A stretch of 64,000 bases of DNA from Podospora bellae-mahoneyi (taxonomy: Eukaryota > Ascomycota > Sordariomycetes > Sordariales > Podosporaceae), in contig NC_085884.1 of NCBI RefSeq assembly GCF_035222275.1, positions 3,844,001-3,908,000 on the forward strand, written 5' to 3'. Below the pieces are notes generated by a model that was given only the letters and a program-made list of their open reading frames with translations, did no database searches and was not told the origin of the DNA. Of the stretch, positions 22,401-31,526 are shown one piece after another (positions within the stretch are counted from its first letter, which is position 1; each line of letters begins with the position of its first letter). The position numbers were made by a program, and so were the translations under genes.

Positions 22401-24694
22401 GCAACTGGCTGTGCTTGGCTGGCGAAGGTACGAGCTTCATCAACGGGCTGTACATCGGCTGGTGGAGGTATTGGAGACACTGACGCTGTAGACTTAGTGG
22501 CGGACACGTCGACTTGTGGTGGTGGATGTTCAGCAGTGGCAGTTGCTGTCGCAGACTGTGGATTCTCTACCAGAACCTCTGCCAACACACCACTCATTGG
22601 TTCGCCTGCTTCAGCAGCTGTTGAAATCGCCTCAGATGCTGGCATCACAGAACCCCCTTCCTCCGTTAGCGCGGGGGCATCTGAAGGATCAACGTCGGCC
22701 ATCTCCACATCTCCATCGCCTTCAGCTGAGGGTTCCTCAGGCGCAGCCTCCACCTCAAGTTTCTTCAACTCAGACTTTTTGAAGAACAAGGATAGTAGCC
22801 CAGCAGGTTCGTCATCCGACTCCTCACTGCCTTCGTCTTCTTCTTCCTCCTCACTTGAGCCAAGGTCGTCATCCATGTCTACCGATTCATCGCTGGTGTC
22901 CATATCAGTTGGACCACCATGTGGAGTGTCGGCCGGCGTTGTGCCCACATCTGTTTTCGAATCATCGACCTCCTTTGACTCCAACACCGGTAGGTTGGCG
23001 TATTTCTCACGTAGTTGGTCTTGCGTCAAGCCTTCATCGGACAGAACAGATTCCTTATCATCATCATCTTCCGACGACGACATGTTGCTCTCATCATCAG
23101 CCTCTGAACCCTTATCAGACTCAGAAACATCAGAGATGTCCTCTTCGTCATCCATATCCGAGTCCATATCTTCGTCATCATCGTCGTCCTCGCCTGATAT
23201 TTCCTCAGCATCGTACTGTGTTTGCCTGGCTTGCAGCTTTTGTTCCGACAAATTGACTGCTTGGTTCAGCGCAGCCTTGACGCGCCGCTGCTCCTCAGCC
23301 TCCCATTCCACAAGCCGTCGACGGTTGACCTCTATCCTGACGTTCTCCCATGTCCCCACTATTGCCTTCCCAACTTGCCTCCACCGTGCCTTGCTCTTCT
23401 CTCGCTCCTCAAACTCAATCTCTTCAGCTGTTTTGGGTTGCGGATTTCGCCGCCTCCATTCAGCCTCGCATGCAAGGGCTATCCTCTTTGCTGTGGCACG
23501 ATGTCGCTGCTGCTCATTAAGCATCAACTTACGAAAGTTGCTCATAGCCCTTGTAAGGTGATCCAGATGTGCCCATTGCCGTGGTGGTTCCTCCTCCGCT
23601 TCTGGCTCGAATACCGAACATCTCTCCTCCGCCAGCAACCCGCCTGGTTCTACCTCCTTTTCGACCCGCAAAATGATGGAGGCATCCTCTTGCACGAGCT
23701 TATCAGTGTATCGAGGTCCATCTTCGGCGGTGATCAACAGCCCTCCCTCTTCCACAGGAATATTGGCTGCTCGCACGACGTATTCTTCGAAAGACGGGCC
23801 GAGCTTTGGTCGTAGATTTGCTTGGTCCCGATGGACCAAAGGTAGCTCTGTCAGGGGTGGGCGGCGGAGTTTGATACGGGGGGTGAATTCCATAGCGGCT
23901 GGGGAGGTACTGTCATCGTCATCGTCATTATCTCGAAGACGACGCGTGGAGCGGCGGGTGCCAAGTGATTGTCTCGTAGGCGTGGTGGGTCGCCTTGGGG
24001 ATGTGGATCGTCGACGACTTCGTGCACTTGATCGGACTTCCTGGGTCATCGATTTCCGGGGTGGAGGTTTGGACATGGAAGCCTTGGATGCTGCCTGTTT
24101 GCTGGAGGGTATCGGACGCTTCGATGCGCCTCCCGAAGCGGGGGTTGAGCTGTTTGCACTTGCAGAACCATTAGCTTGCCCACGCCCTCTTCGCGGAGGA
24201 CTGGCTTGATTATTTCCCCGTGGCGTTCGCTTGTCCTGCTCCAAGTTCACGAGGTTGATGCGCCCCGATTTGCGACGGCCATCCTCTGCTATCAACCTGG
24301 TTGGCCCTTCGGCCTCAACCTTCTTCCATGGCGGGGATTCGACCTTGGGCTTCCTGATGGTATTATTTGGGGTCGTATCTCGGACTCGTCGACGCTTGGC
24401 AGGTGGCCCATCATCGGTGGAGGGGGTGTCGTGGGCATGGTCGATGCCGTTGCTTTTGGGAGCCTGGTTGATGGCATTTTGTTTCATCTGATCGAGCTTG
24501 GCCAGGACCTGTTCATCATCCTCGAATTCACTAATTTCGCTGGATGAATCCTTCGTCTCTGGCGGTTCGAGGTCGAGGTCGACGGGCTCGGGATGGGTGG
24601 TGCATGATGGTTCGTCATGGTGGTGGCCATTGGTGTCGCCGTTAGTGGCAGGCGGAAGAGCGTGTGTTGGGCTCGGCGACGCGATCTCTGTCAT
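19415..24694 (-). CDS. swr1: SWR1 chromatin-remodelling ATPase
   Basis: A single uninterrupted frame encodes 1,759 residues, the length usual for fungal Swr1. An HSA domain lies at about 370-465 (WAHLDHLTRAMSNFRKLM ... NRRRLVEWEAEE), a long Asp/Glu/Ser-rich stretch at about 510-700, the Snf2 ATPase from about 880 with Walker A DEMGLGKT (~895) and DEAH (~994), the long insertion typical of INO80/SWR1 ATPases, and the second RecA lobe with QDRAHRIGQ near 1535. The basic tail ends KKKSKKKGKDTRKR. Swr1 is the catalytic subunit of the nuclear SWR1 complex that exchanges H2A for H2A.Z in nucleosomes. The HSA domain binds actin and Arp4. The gene shares a ~560-bp upstream region with the divergent complex I gene. 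INO80 is the main alternative, but the HSA-acidic-Snf2 layout favours SWR1. Confidence 0.95.
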   Translation of the reverse strand: MTEIASPSPTHALPPATNGDTNGHHHDEPSCTTHPEPVDLDLEPPETKDSSSEISEFEDDEQVLAKLDQMKQNAINQAPKSNGIDHAHDTPSTDDGPPAKRRRVRDTTPNNTIRKPKVESPPWKKVEAEGPTRLIAEDGRRKSGRINLVNLEQDKRTPRGNNQASPPRRGRGQANGSASANSSTPASGGASKRPIPSSKQAASKASMSKPPPRKSMTQEVRSSARSRRRSTSPRRPTTPTRQSLGTRRSTRRLRDNDDDDDSTSPAAMEFTPRIKLRRPPLTELPLVHRDQANLRPKLGPSFEEYVVRAANIPVEEGGLLITAEDGPRYTDKLVQEDASIILRVEKEVEPGGLLAEERCSVFEPEAEEEPPRQWAHLDHLTRAMSNFRKLMLNEQQRHRATAKRIALACEAEWRRRNPQPKTAEEIEFEEREKSKARWRQVGKAIVGTWENVRIEVNRRRLVEWEAEEQRRVKAALNQAVNLSEQKLQARQTQYDAEEISGEDDDDDEDMDSDMDDEEDISDVSESDKGSEADDESNMSSSEDDDDKESVLSDEGLTQDQLREKYANLPVLESKEVDDSKTDVGTTPADTPHGGPTDMDTSDESVDMDDDLGSSEEEEEDEGSEESDDEPAGLLSLFFKKSELKKLEVEAAPEEPSAEGDGDVEMADVDPSDAPALTEEGGSVMPASEAISTAAEAGEPMSGVLAEVLVENPQSATATATAEHPPPQVDVSATKSTASVSPIPPPADVQPVDEARTFASQAQPVATRVKSEHDVDVSMVDAPIVDEALDAQSTAANHQHSPETEPMTNAHSVSRSQSPRTSDDTKPTDAETPVSTSQLNAAKSDSRELTPQQDAPKTEIPFLLRGTLREYQHHGLDWLAALYANNTNGILADEMGLGKTIQTIALLAHLACHHEVWGPHLVIVPTSVMLNWEMEFKKWCPGFKILTYYGNQEERKRKRQGWTNDDVWNVCITSYQMVLQDQQVFRRRRWHYMILDEAHNIKNFKSQRWQTLLGFNTQARLLLTGTPLQNNLTELWSLLYFLAPPENGEGGFVDLREFHNWFSRPESQILESGREQLDDEARAIISKLHKVLRPYLLRRLKADVEKQMPAKYEHVEFCRLSKRQRELYDGFLSRADTRETLSSGNYMSIINCLMQLRKVCNHPDLFVDRPIMTSFRMQRSVAADYEINERIVRKKLLAEKLMSTVSLSFLNMIPTQYEDMSTSHADRIAQLSALRIFPDLRDAQKIRANNAYHNLDPASVKSNIVYLESAARWGRFEELQHCVYLNALRRQQRPIYGKRLVEMLTLDTHRRPYKQRPKLPQKIMSWFEEDLHFLHSAIPTLQQRAESMETTITKFACVTPAVVTGDLNRFLLGEKGIQAFQEADMRLSAPVKYAPYMPKERPVDPWHEARMRLSIQFPDKRLLQYDCGKLQALDKLLRRLHAGGHRALIFTQMTKVLDILEQFLNIHGHKYLRLDGATKVEQRQILTDRFNHDTRITCFILSTRSGGLGINLTGADTVIFYDQDWNPAMDKQCQDRAHRIGQTRDVHIYRLVSEHTIEANILRKASQKQMLDDVVIQEGEFTTDYFNKISVRDVITTSGEICANENDVAANAAMDRVLGGVESTNPRNVGRVLEQAEDKEDVAAARVAEKEIQEDEADFSEQQPSGVSSARNGTPREGTEPPISATTKPSGLGLFSESADDGEVVEVEEKEVEYNAWGERMQTIDDYMLKFMTAALEGTPLDLPKDKKKSKKKGKDTRKR

Positions 24695-25253
24695 AGTAAC
24701 AAGGGACAGCGGGAGGCAAAGAAAGCCGAGAGCTCGACGAAACTGGCATCTGGCAGGCCGAAAAACAGGTCAGGCGAACGGGACGGTCGCGGGGAATCTT
24801 GTGTCGAAATTTCAGCATGTCCAGGCCGCTGTGGTGGTTGCTGCGACGTGAATAGTGTCGAAAAAGCCCGTCGTCAGCAAAACTTTTGAGAGCCGACAAA
24901 AAATTCCAACTCATGACCAAGCTTGATTGAAAGGCGATTGCCGCGGCCGCCCAGTGCGAGAACGCGCCGTGCGCTTGGCTTGGCCTCTGCTCTGCTTCTT
25001 TTTGGTGGGCTGCGCGCATTGTTGCCTGAGGTGTCCACTTTGTGACCTCTGAACAGCAACATCCAGCCAATCACAGCTCTCACAGCTCCAACCACGACGA
25101 GGCCAAACCTCTGGGGGAGAGCTTCGAAACTCAATCGTCATCAATCAGCCCTCACCTCACACTATCGCATTGCGGCACCCCCAACGCCACGGCATGTCAC
25201 CAATTGCCCTTTCACCCTCTTCTCGACAACATATGCTAACTCGCTACTCACAG
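24695..25253. promoter_or_regulatory. Shared upstream region of SWR1 and ESSS/NDUFB11-like gene
   Basis: 559 bp separate the two divergent start codons. Just before the plus-strand ATG, TGCTAAC at about 25233 and TACTCACAG ending at 25253 look like the branch site and acceptor of an intron in the 5' UTR of the complex I gene. No clear donor was found. Confidence 0.5.
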
Positions 25254-25898
25254 ATGCTGTCCAGTCGAATTGTGCGGGCAGCGCCCCTCCGGACTGCCGC
25301 CCTTGCGGTTCGCCGACTCCCCCTCATTCAGACCCGAACTTTCCTCCCCGAGTCCATGGTCGGCCGCGCCAAGCTTGACGAGAAGTACCCCGACTCCGAC
25401 TACCCCAAGCTGACTGCGGCTGAGGATCCCGAAATGGTGCGTTGTGGAGGTCGAGGAGGAGCTCTGGGTTGAGAATGGCCGGCAAAACTGACAGGAGCAT
25501 AGAACGGCGGTTATATCAACCCTCCCCGTGTCAAGCGCCAATTCCGTGACCCTCACGCCGACTGGTGGGACAAACAGGAGCGCAGAAACTTGGGCGAGCC
25601 GGTTCACGAAGACAACGATATTCTGGGCATATTCTCCACCTACGAGTACACATGGATCAGCCCTGGCAAGGGTCTGGCCCAGGTTGGCGCCTTCATTGTG
25701 GTCTTCCTCGGCGTTGTCTTCACCGTCAAGCAGGTTTACCCAGACCGTGTCAGCTACCCCAGAGAGTTTGAGGGTGGTTTGGTCAGGGAACTGGGTGGAG
25801 AGGGTGGTATCCGCGTAAGTGGACAGTCATTGGACCTGAGTTTGGGTCAAGCTAATCATTGGAAACAGGCCAGAATGGAAGGTGATGAGGACCCCTGA
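25254..25898 (+). CDS. Mitochondrial complex I accessory subunit, ESSS/NDUFB11-like
   Basis: Three exons, 25254-25436, 25503-25814 and 25869-25898, encode 174 residues. The chosen start (MLSSRIVRAAPLRTAALAVRR) gives a classic Arg-rich mitochondrial presequence and directly follows a splice-acceptor-like AG; an in-frame ATG at 25194 would add 20 residues and is less likely. After NGGYINPPRVKRQFRDPHAD and WWDKQERRNLGEPVHEDND there is one membrane helix (GAFIVVFLGVVFTVKQVYP) and a short charged tail. This matches the ESSS subunit family (NDUFB11 in animals), which sits in the membrane arm of NADH:ubiquinone oxidoreductase in the inner membrane. Introns have GTGCGT and GTAAGT donors. Small proteins are easily misassigned, but layout and motifs agree. 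Confidence 0.75.
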
Positions 25899-26954
25899 AG
25901 TGGAAGTAGTATGTGACGAGTTGTAAATATCCAGGTTATTAATGACCTATGTTGTGCAATTGAGTTCCTTTGTCAAAAAACAGCTCAGCAGGCAGTCATG
26001 TCCGGCCAGTCTTTTGATCTAGTTTCGGTTCATCGTCTACTGACATGGATCTTGAATCCCAGCTGGGTGGCGACTGATCCGTGCCCTGCTTTCCGTTGAT
26101 GCCGATGGAAGGTTGGAAGCTGTGGGATCTTGGAAACGTGGAAAGAGCTTTATCTGATCCTGCCGCGATTATTGGTATCAGGAGGGTGGGGAACAGCTCA
26201 TACCACGGGTGACCCAGCAGGCGCGGTGATGCCACCTTTGACTTTATTGACAAACATAGGACCCTTTGCAGTTTCCTGAGTTAGCTTGCCAGCTTCCTCC
26301 CAAGAGGCGCTTCCCGGTTTTCGGAATAGGTTTTCTGTTTTGCCGCTTCCTGCCGTCTTTCTGAATCGGTCTCCAAATCTCAGCTGGCAACCTCGACGAC
26401 ACGGACGTATGATCTTATGGTCTAGACCAAGGCAGCAAGTGTTTCCCGCTCATTTCAACTGCAATTCCGACAATCAAGCCGCCCCCGTCACTTCCTCGAT
26501 GGGATCTCTCAGTCTCAGCATCCGAATCGCCCCAACTTCCACAGTCAAAGCACCCAATTGACTGTCTTGGAATTACACCACACAGTTGAACCGGGGCCGA
26601 ATCTACTCGAACCCCATCCTTCTTCGTCCCTTTCCAATCATGCTGAGGGAAGTACCGGTCACGCCGTGCGTCATTGGGTCCCCTACCCCCGGTAGCTCCC
26701 AAAGATGCCTATCGGCACGGGCCCGCCAAACTACCAACGCGGGCACCAAAGTGACGTTGCTGATGTTCTGATATCAGGCATCTCCGCTCACAATTCTGTT
26801 TTTGGCTTCTTGGGAGTTGCCAGCCTTGATGGCTGTGTAATTGGCTTGGTCACCTTTCTCTTTTGTTGCTGTTCTCTTGGTACCAGTTCCTTTCCTCTCC
26901 ATCATCATCGAGCAAGTCTTATCAGTCTCTCTTCTCGACAAAGCATCCACCACG
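25899..26954. other. Intergenic between two plus-strand genes
   Basis: This holds the 3' end of the complex I gene and the upstream region of the next gene, with TC-rich stretches at 26860-26950. Frames here look random. No RNA gene or repeat was seen. Confidence 0.5.
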
Positions 26955-28754
26955 ATGCGCTACGACGACTGGGATGTCATCCTTTTCCCGACTGGCCGAG
27001 ACGCCAAAATTCCCTTCAAAGAGTTCAAGGTCGCCTGCCATGCGATTCCCGATGTCGAGTTGTCCCACATTCACGGCTCAGCTGGTATGTCGGTAATGAT
27101 GCCGGTAATGACCTGCTTTGTCCCGAGTTTGCCGGCCGGGTCCTCGTTCCAGATATCCCTTCACTGCTGGCGCAACCCTGAGATCAGCCAATTCACCCGG
27201 ACTTACAGCAAGCACATGGAGCTAGTCAAATATGAGGCCCGCATTCTCCTCGACGGACGCTTGGTTGCGTGGGTACTGCCTGGCTCTTGATGAAGTCCCC
27301 TCCTGACCGGCAACTAGTTCGACTGTCCTTGACCGCAAAGTCAACGGCCCACATCTTATCACTAGCACATTTGGTTTGTGGTGATTGTTATCCTTGCCAG
27401 TGATCTTGTAGTAACATGTTCTGGCAGAATTTACCAAAACCGGCGAGCTTGAGCGACTCAAGTTTCCGCATTTCCGTCGCGAACTTATGTTTCAGAGCCA
27501 CTGGAATCCCGCGGACGACATTGGTCGAATCAAGGTCGTGATCAGCGAAGGCTTCCCTCGGGACTCCCTCTCAGTTCCCATTGAGAGAGTCAAGAACGTC
27601 GTGGCATTTTCCTTTCAGCATGCTCCTCTTGGTCCGTCTTGTTTCCCGGACCTCTGGTAGCAACTACGGACCGAGGCTGATGTGATAGCACAGAGATTCT
27701 CGAGGCCAATGGCATCGCATGGCCCAATCCTTCAATGTGGCGACGTCCTTCCGCGAACCCTTCGATGCCAGTCCCCACATACCAAACCAACGATGGAGCA
27801 GAGCTTCACAGCCACTCTCCACGCCGCAAGTCAATGCTTCTTCGCAACGTCAAAAGCCAAGGGTTCCCTACTCCTCCAATACCGGGCAGCATCTTCCAGC
27901 CCCAAACAACGTCAGAATATCTTGGCAGCTCAACATTTCCCACCCCTCTTCTTCCCCGTACTTCTGTCAATACGTATGCGGACCCTTTTAGTTCATCATC
28001 AGCATACATGGACTGGGTAAACTCCATGAGCTCCATCGTCAATAGCGGACAGTCAAGCGATTCAAACAACTCTTTCAAGGCCTTTTGGTCGAGCTCTACG
28101 ATGCAGGCGCGCAAGCAAACAAGTGACATTAGCATGCCGGATTATAGCGCCACCATGGACGAAGTCGATGACATGAAAGTTCCAACCAATACGCCTACAG
28201 CCCTGGATCTAGATCATCAATACCATCTGCCTCAGCATCGCCACGATGCGTCGCTGCTGCCCCCGAATCTTGCATCCAGTCTGGCACAGTCACTCTTGAA
28301 CCAACCCATTCCGCTTCCCTCGTCAGAGGTCAAGTCCAAGAAGGAGACCAGACATCACCTGGGGATGGGGCTAGGGGAGGTCGATCCCAACACGGCCTTC
28401 CGAATGGGAACACCTATCCCCGGATCAGGGGGTGCGGCCTGCCACTCTGCGCGGTCATCCTCCACAACATCATCGAGCGAAGAGTGCGGAGACCGCGGTG
28501 GGTTGTTCGGAGACAAGGGAAAGGAAAACGCTGCACCGTCGACGCTACCAGATCAGACGGTTTTCTCTGGTAGTTCGAGAAGCACCTCAGGAGGTGAGCT
28601 TTGCTACAACAGCGGTGTCAAGAGGAACAGAACGTTTACACCTGCGAGTGCGAGGGCCATTGATGATGAGGATGAGCCAAGAAGGGCTAGTCCCCATGTC
28701 CGGGTTGCCGATTATGCTAGTGACAGTGAGACTCTCGGGACGTCCGTTGCTTGA
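26955..28754 (+). CDS. Conserved-looking unknown protein, beta-domain plus Ser-rich tail
   Basis: Four exons (26955-27268, 27318-27373, 27428-27631, 27694-28754) join in frame to 544 residues. The 56-bp second exon is well supported: it restores VASTVLDRKVNGPHLITST between the flanking frames, with GTGGGT and GTTTGT donors. The third intron uses the less usual GTCCGT donor. Residues 1-~215 (MRYDDWDVILFPTGRDAKIP, then SFQISLHCWRNPEISQF, YEARILLDGRLVAS, and VKNVVAFSFQHAPL) look like a compact beta-rich domain such as those in fungal DUF7918-type proteins, a resemblance I cannot confirm. The remaining ~330 residues are Ser/Pro-rich and probably disordered, with a late basic patch (KRNRTF). No signal peptide or membrane helix. 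Role unknown. Confidence 0.75.
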
Positions 28755-29423
28755 TTGGTAGGGCTGGGAGGCGGACGGTTTTGTGTTACAGCTACATTTA
28801 TGTCGGCTCTTAGTGCTTGTTTAATGTTTTGTCTGAGCTGGGACTTGGGCACAGCAGGCATATTCTATGGTCGTGGGTTTACAATATTCATTCATGTGTG
28901 GAGGGTATTGAAGCAACCAGGACATGCATAGGAAAAAGATGGGTCGAAATAATTTGTATGCATAGGATATCGCTAAACGAGCTCGCTCCCCTCCATGGCT
29001 TTGGTGTGTCATGTGCCCTGTCTATTCTATTTCAATTAACCTGAACCGGCCCCTGGGAAATTCTTTTATCCTGCACTTTGCCGTCAAAAGTCCTGTTCAT
29101 AGAGGCCAGGCTCGAATCTACCAAGGAATCTCACGCCATCATATACGCTTGTAATGCTCAAGAACTCAGTATTCGTTTCTAGTCTGGCGTGGCCAGTTGC
29201 TGAGACAGAGACCTAGCTAATAGTTATCTAATGAGTGTAGTTACATTCTCTCCTTTCTTCATCCTTCTCCAGAGTTGACCATATCAGTTTCTTTTTTTTT
29301 CTCTTTTTTTGTGTGTGTTTCTTTTTCAAAGTAGACCATATCAGTTCCTTCATTGTGGCGCGCCCATGAGAGATTGAAACACCCCCAGACTCTCCTCAGC
29401 GAGACAGTTTGAGATCATCAACC
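28755..29423. other. Intergenic between convergent genes
   Basis: 3' flanks of the plus-strand gene ending at 28754 and the minus-strand gene ending at 29424. T-rich runs at 29290-29330 fit 3'-end signals. Nothing else was seen. Confidence 0.5.
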
Positions 29424-30030
29424 TTAAAAGGTATGCAGGTAGTGACCGACAAAGCTCTTGCCGATGCTGGTAACCTGAGAGGCGAGCTCGCCGGCACCGA
29501 ACGAGTTGGCCAGCGTCTTGGCCCACTCGGCGGCATGGCCCTGCACAGTTGCGACGATGAAGCGGTGCTGGTAGAGCTTGTTGTCCTTGTCGTGGAGGAC
29601 GAGCCAGCGGTTCTCGCCTTGGGCGTTCTTTTGGCCGTATTGGAATTTGTCGTTGATGGGGAGGATGAAGTTGTCTGGATCGGGGGATAAGGGGGTTAGT
29701 ATGGTTGGGATGGGATGAGATGGGATGGGATGGGATGGGGGGGTTGGGTTGGGACAAGAGGGGGTAAGGGGGGAGAAGCGCACCGCCTTCTTTTTTGGCA
29801 TCGGGGAGCTTGCTCAGGTGAGTGGGGCTGGACTCGTCCTTGTAGAAGATGTCTTGGATGTAGAGGAGGACGTCGGCTTGGTTTTGGGTGATGTTTTTTG
29901 CTTTGACGATGTAGTAGTTGGCCTTCTTGGTGCGGAGGGATTGGGACCAGGTGATTTCTTGGAGGGCGGAGTCCGCGTCGGGGGTGTAAGCCGGGATGGA
30001 GAGGATGTTGCCTGCTTCGGGGGTGGGCAT
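29424..30030 (-). CDS. Small unknown protein, 165 residues
   Basis: Two exons, 30030-29784 and 29674-29424, with a 109-bp intron (GTGCGC donor, GATCCAG acceptor), join LPDAKKEG to DNFILPINDKFQYG in frame. The start ATG is the first in the frame. The chain is hydrophilic with alternating hydrophobics (ANYYIVKAKNITQNQADVLL, ENRWLVLHDKDNKLYQHRF) and no signal peptide or membrane segment, so it is probably a soluble cytosolic protein. I do not recognise the family. The intron carries a G-rich GGGAT repeat. It is transcribed toward the previous gene. Confidence 0.7.
29706..29740. repeat. GGGAT pentamer microsatellite in an intron
   Basis: Six or so copies of the 5-bp unit GGGAT (one with GAGAT) lie inside the intron of the 165-residue gene; on the coding strand it reads ATCCC. 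The variable length would not touch the protein. Confidence 0.8.
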
Positions 30031-30297
30031 TTTGATTTTTGGGGGGTGGGTTGTGTTTGGGTGATTGGTGTGGTGGTTGAAGTTAGATGGGAAATGTGTG
30101 TTTGTTGTTTTTGGTGAAGAGAAGGGAGTGGGCTGTGGAGGGAGGATGGATGGTCTTATATGGTTTTTTCCAGCTTGGGCTGCTTTCTAGTCGGATCCCG
30201 TCTTTGGAATTCATCATTTGCCTTTCGTGCTTGGGGCTCTTGAATGTGCTGGCCACGAGCTCGTTACCCAGTTTGGCCCTGTTGTCGAGTTTGATCG

Positions 30298-30332
<35 letters not shown>

Positions 30333-31526
30333 CCATCCATGAGGAGGAGCACAATTGGCAATCGAATCACACATCTAGACCCAATAGTGTCGTGGATGTT
30401 TCATATTGTCTATCCTAAACCGACAATTTTCTCCATCATTCAGCTTCTTTCCTTGCGTTGAGGCGCATGCCACAGTTCGATTTGGATACCTCGCTTGAGG
30501 CCAGATCGAGTCCCGACTTCCCGCTGCCAAAGCCCAGAATGTGATATTTCACACTTGCAGCACTGTTTCCGAGCGGTGCCTGAAAACTTGTTTTCATCCT
30601 CGTGGTGATGCGTTGGTGTCAGCTCGTTCAGTAACGCCAAACTAATACTCTTTCGGCATTGAAAAGATGTTGGCGCTCGGGAAATGCATCATTGCATCGG
30701 AACTGGAAATCGGGATGTTGGTGATCGAGACCCAAGCCACGTGCCCCGCTTGGAGTTTAGATCGACGCGTGGTCTTCAAGACAGGAAAGGCGCTGCGAGT
30801 GGAGGCTGGCTGGGAATTGCTTTTTTTTGGATATTTGATCCCGGGAAAGAGTAGGTTCTTTGATGATATCACGATGTATTGCAGATGGTGATAGCATCAT
30901 TGCATATTGTTGAAAGCAAATCTCCTGTTGCCTTATCTGGAGCTGCCGATTCATGCTGCCATTGTCACACCGCCAATTCTAATGAATCCGTGATTATCTC
31001 GACTGTTTAGTAGCACAGTTTGCGCGATCAGGCCAGAACGTCCGTGAATAAAAGATGGCCGGAGGAGGCTTGAGAAAGGAGAGCTGAAGCGGCAGCAGGG
31101 GAAGATTGTGATGGAGAGAGATGCCGAGATACCCGGCGTTGGCGTCGGGGGTTGTGGTCGCTCTGCACGGTGAAAGATGATGATGGCCACATCGATAATA
31201 TGGCAAGTTGAGGTTTGCGCAGAGATCGCAGCTGATCGCTTCGGAACTACTGACATATTGAGAATCCTGCTCCGGACGCTATCCTCGATGTCAGCGATGC
31301 AATATCGCCCGAAGGCCTAGACCAACCGGGACATGGGAAGAAGCCGAAGATAGAGATAGGAGAGGCGAAGAGAGATTGAGACTGCAAGACGGCGAGGATT
31401 TGCCGGGGGAGAGGACCCAAACCAGATGCCTGTTATGTGGAAGTATAGAATGATTCGTATTTCCAATGTTCTTCAAAGCAGACTTCTCTTCTACAAGGCA
31501 AGATAACGGGCCAGTCGATTTCCACA
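30031..31526. other. Intergenic between divergent genes
   Basis: About 1.5 kb between the minus-strand 165-residue gene and the plus-strand ten-exon gene; both upstream regions must lie here. Apart from the CAT repeat at 30298-30330 I see no gene, repeat or RNA. Confidence 0.5.
30298..30330. repeat. (CAT)11 trinucleotide microsatellite
   Basis: Eleven perfect CAT units lie in the upstream region of the 165-residue gene, outside any supported coding region. Confidence 0.9.

Noticed and set aside
22308-23561. 417-codon Ser-rich plus-strand frame
   Set aside because: Antisense of the acidic, Asp/Glu/Ser-rich part of SWR1; no independent signal.
27085-27152. GTATGT...TTCCAG as an intron in the 544-residue gene
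   Set aside because: Using it leads to a stop codon; reading through keeps a sensible domain (MMPVMTCFVPSL, then AGSSFQISLHCW).
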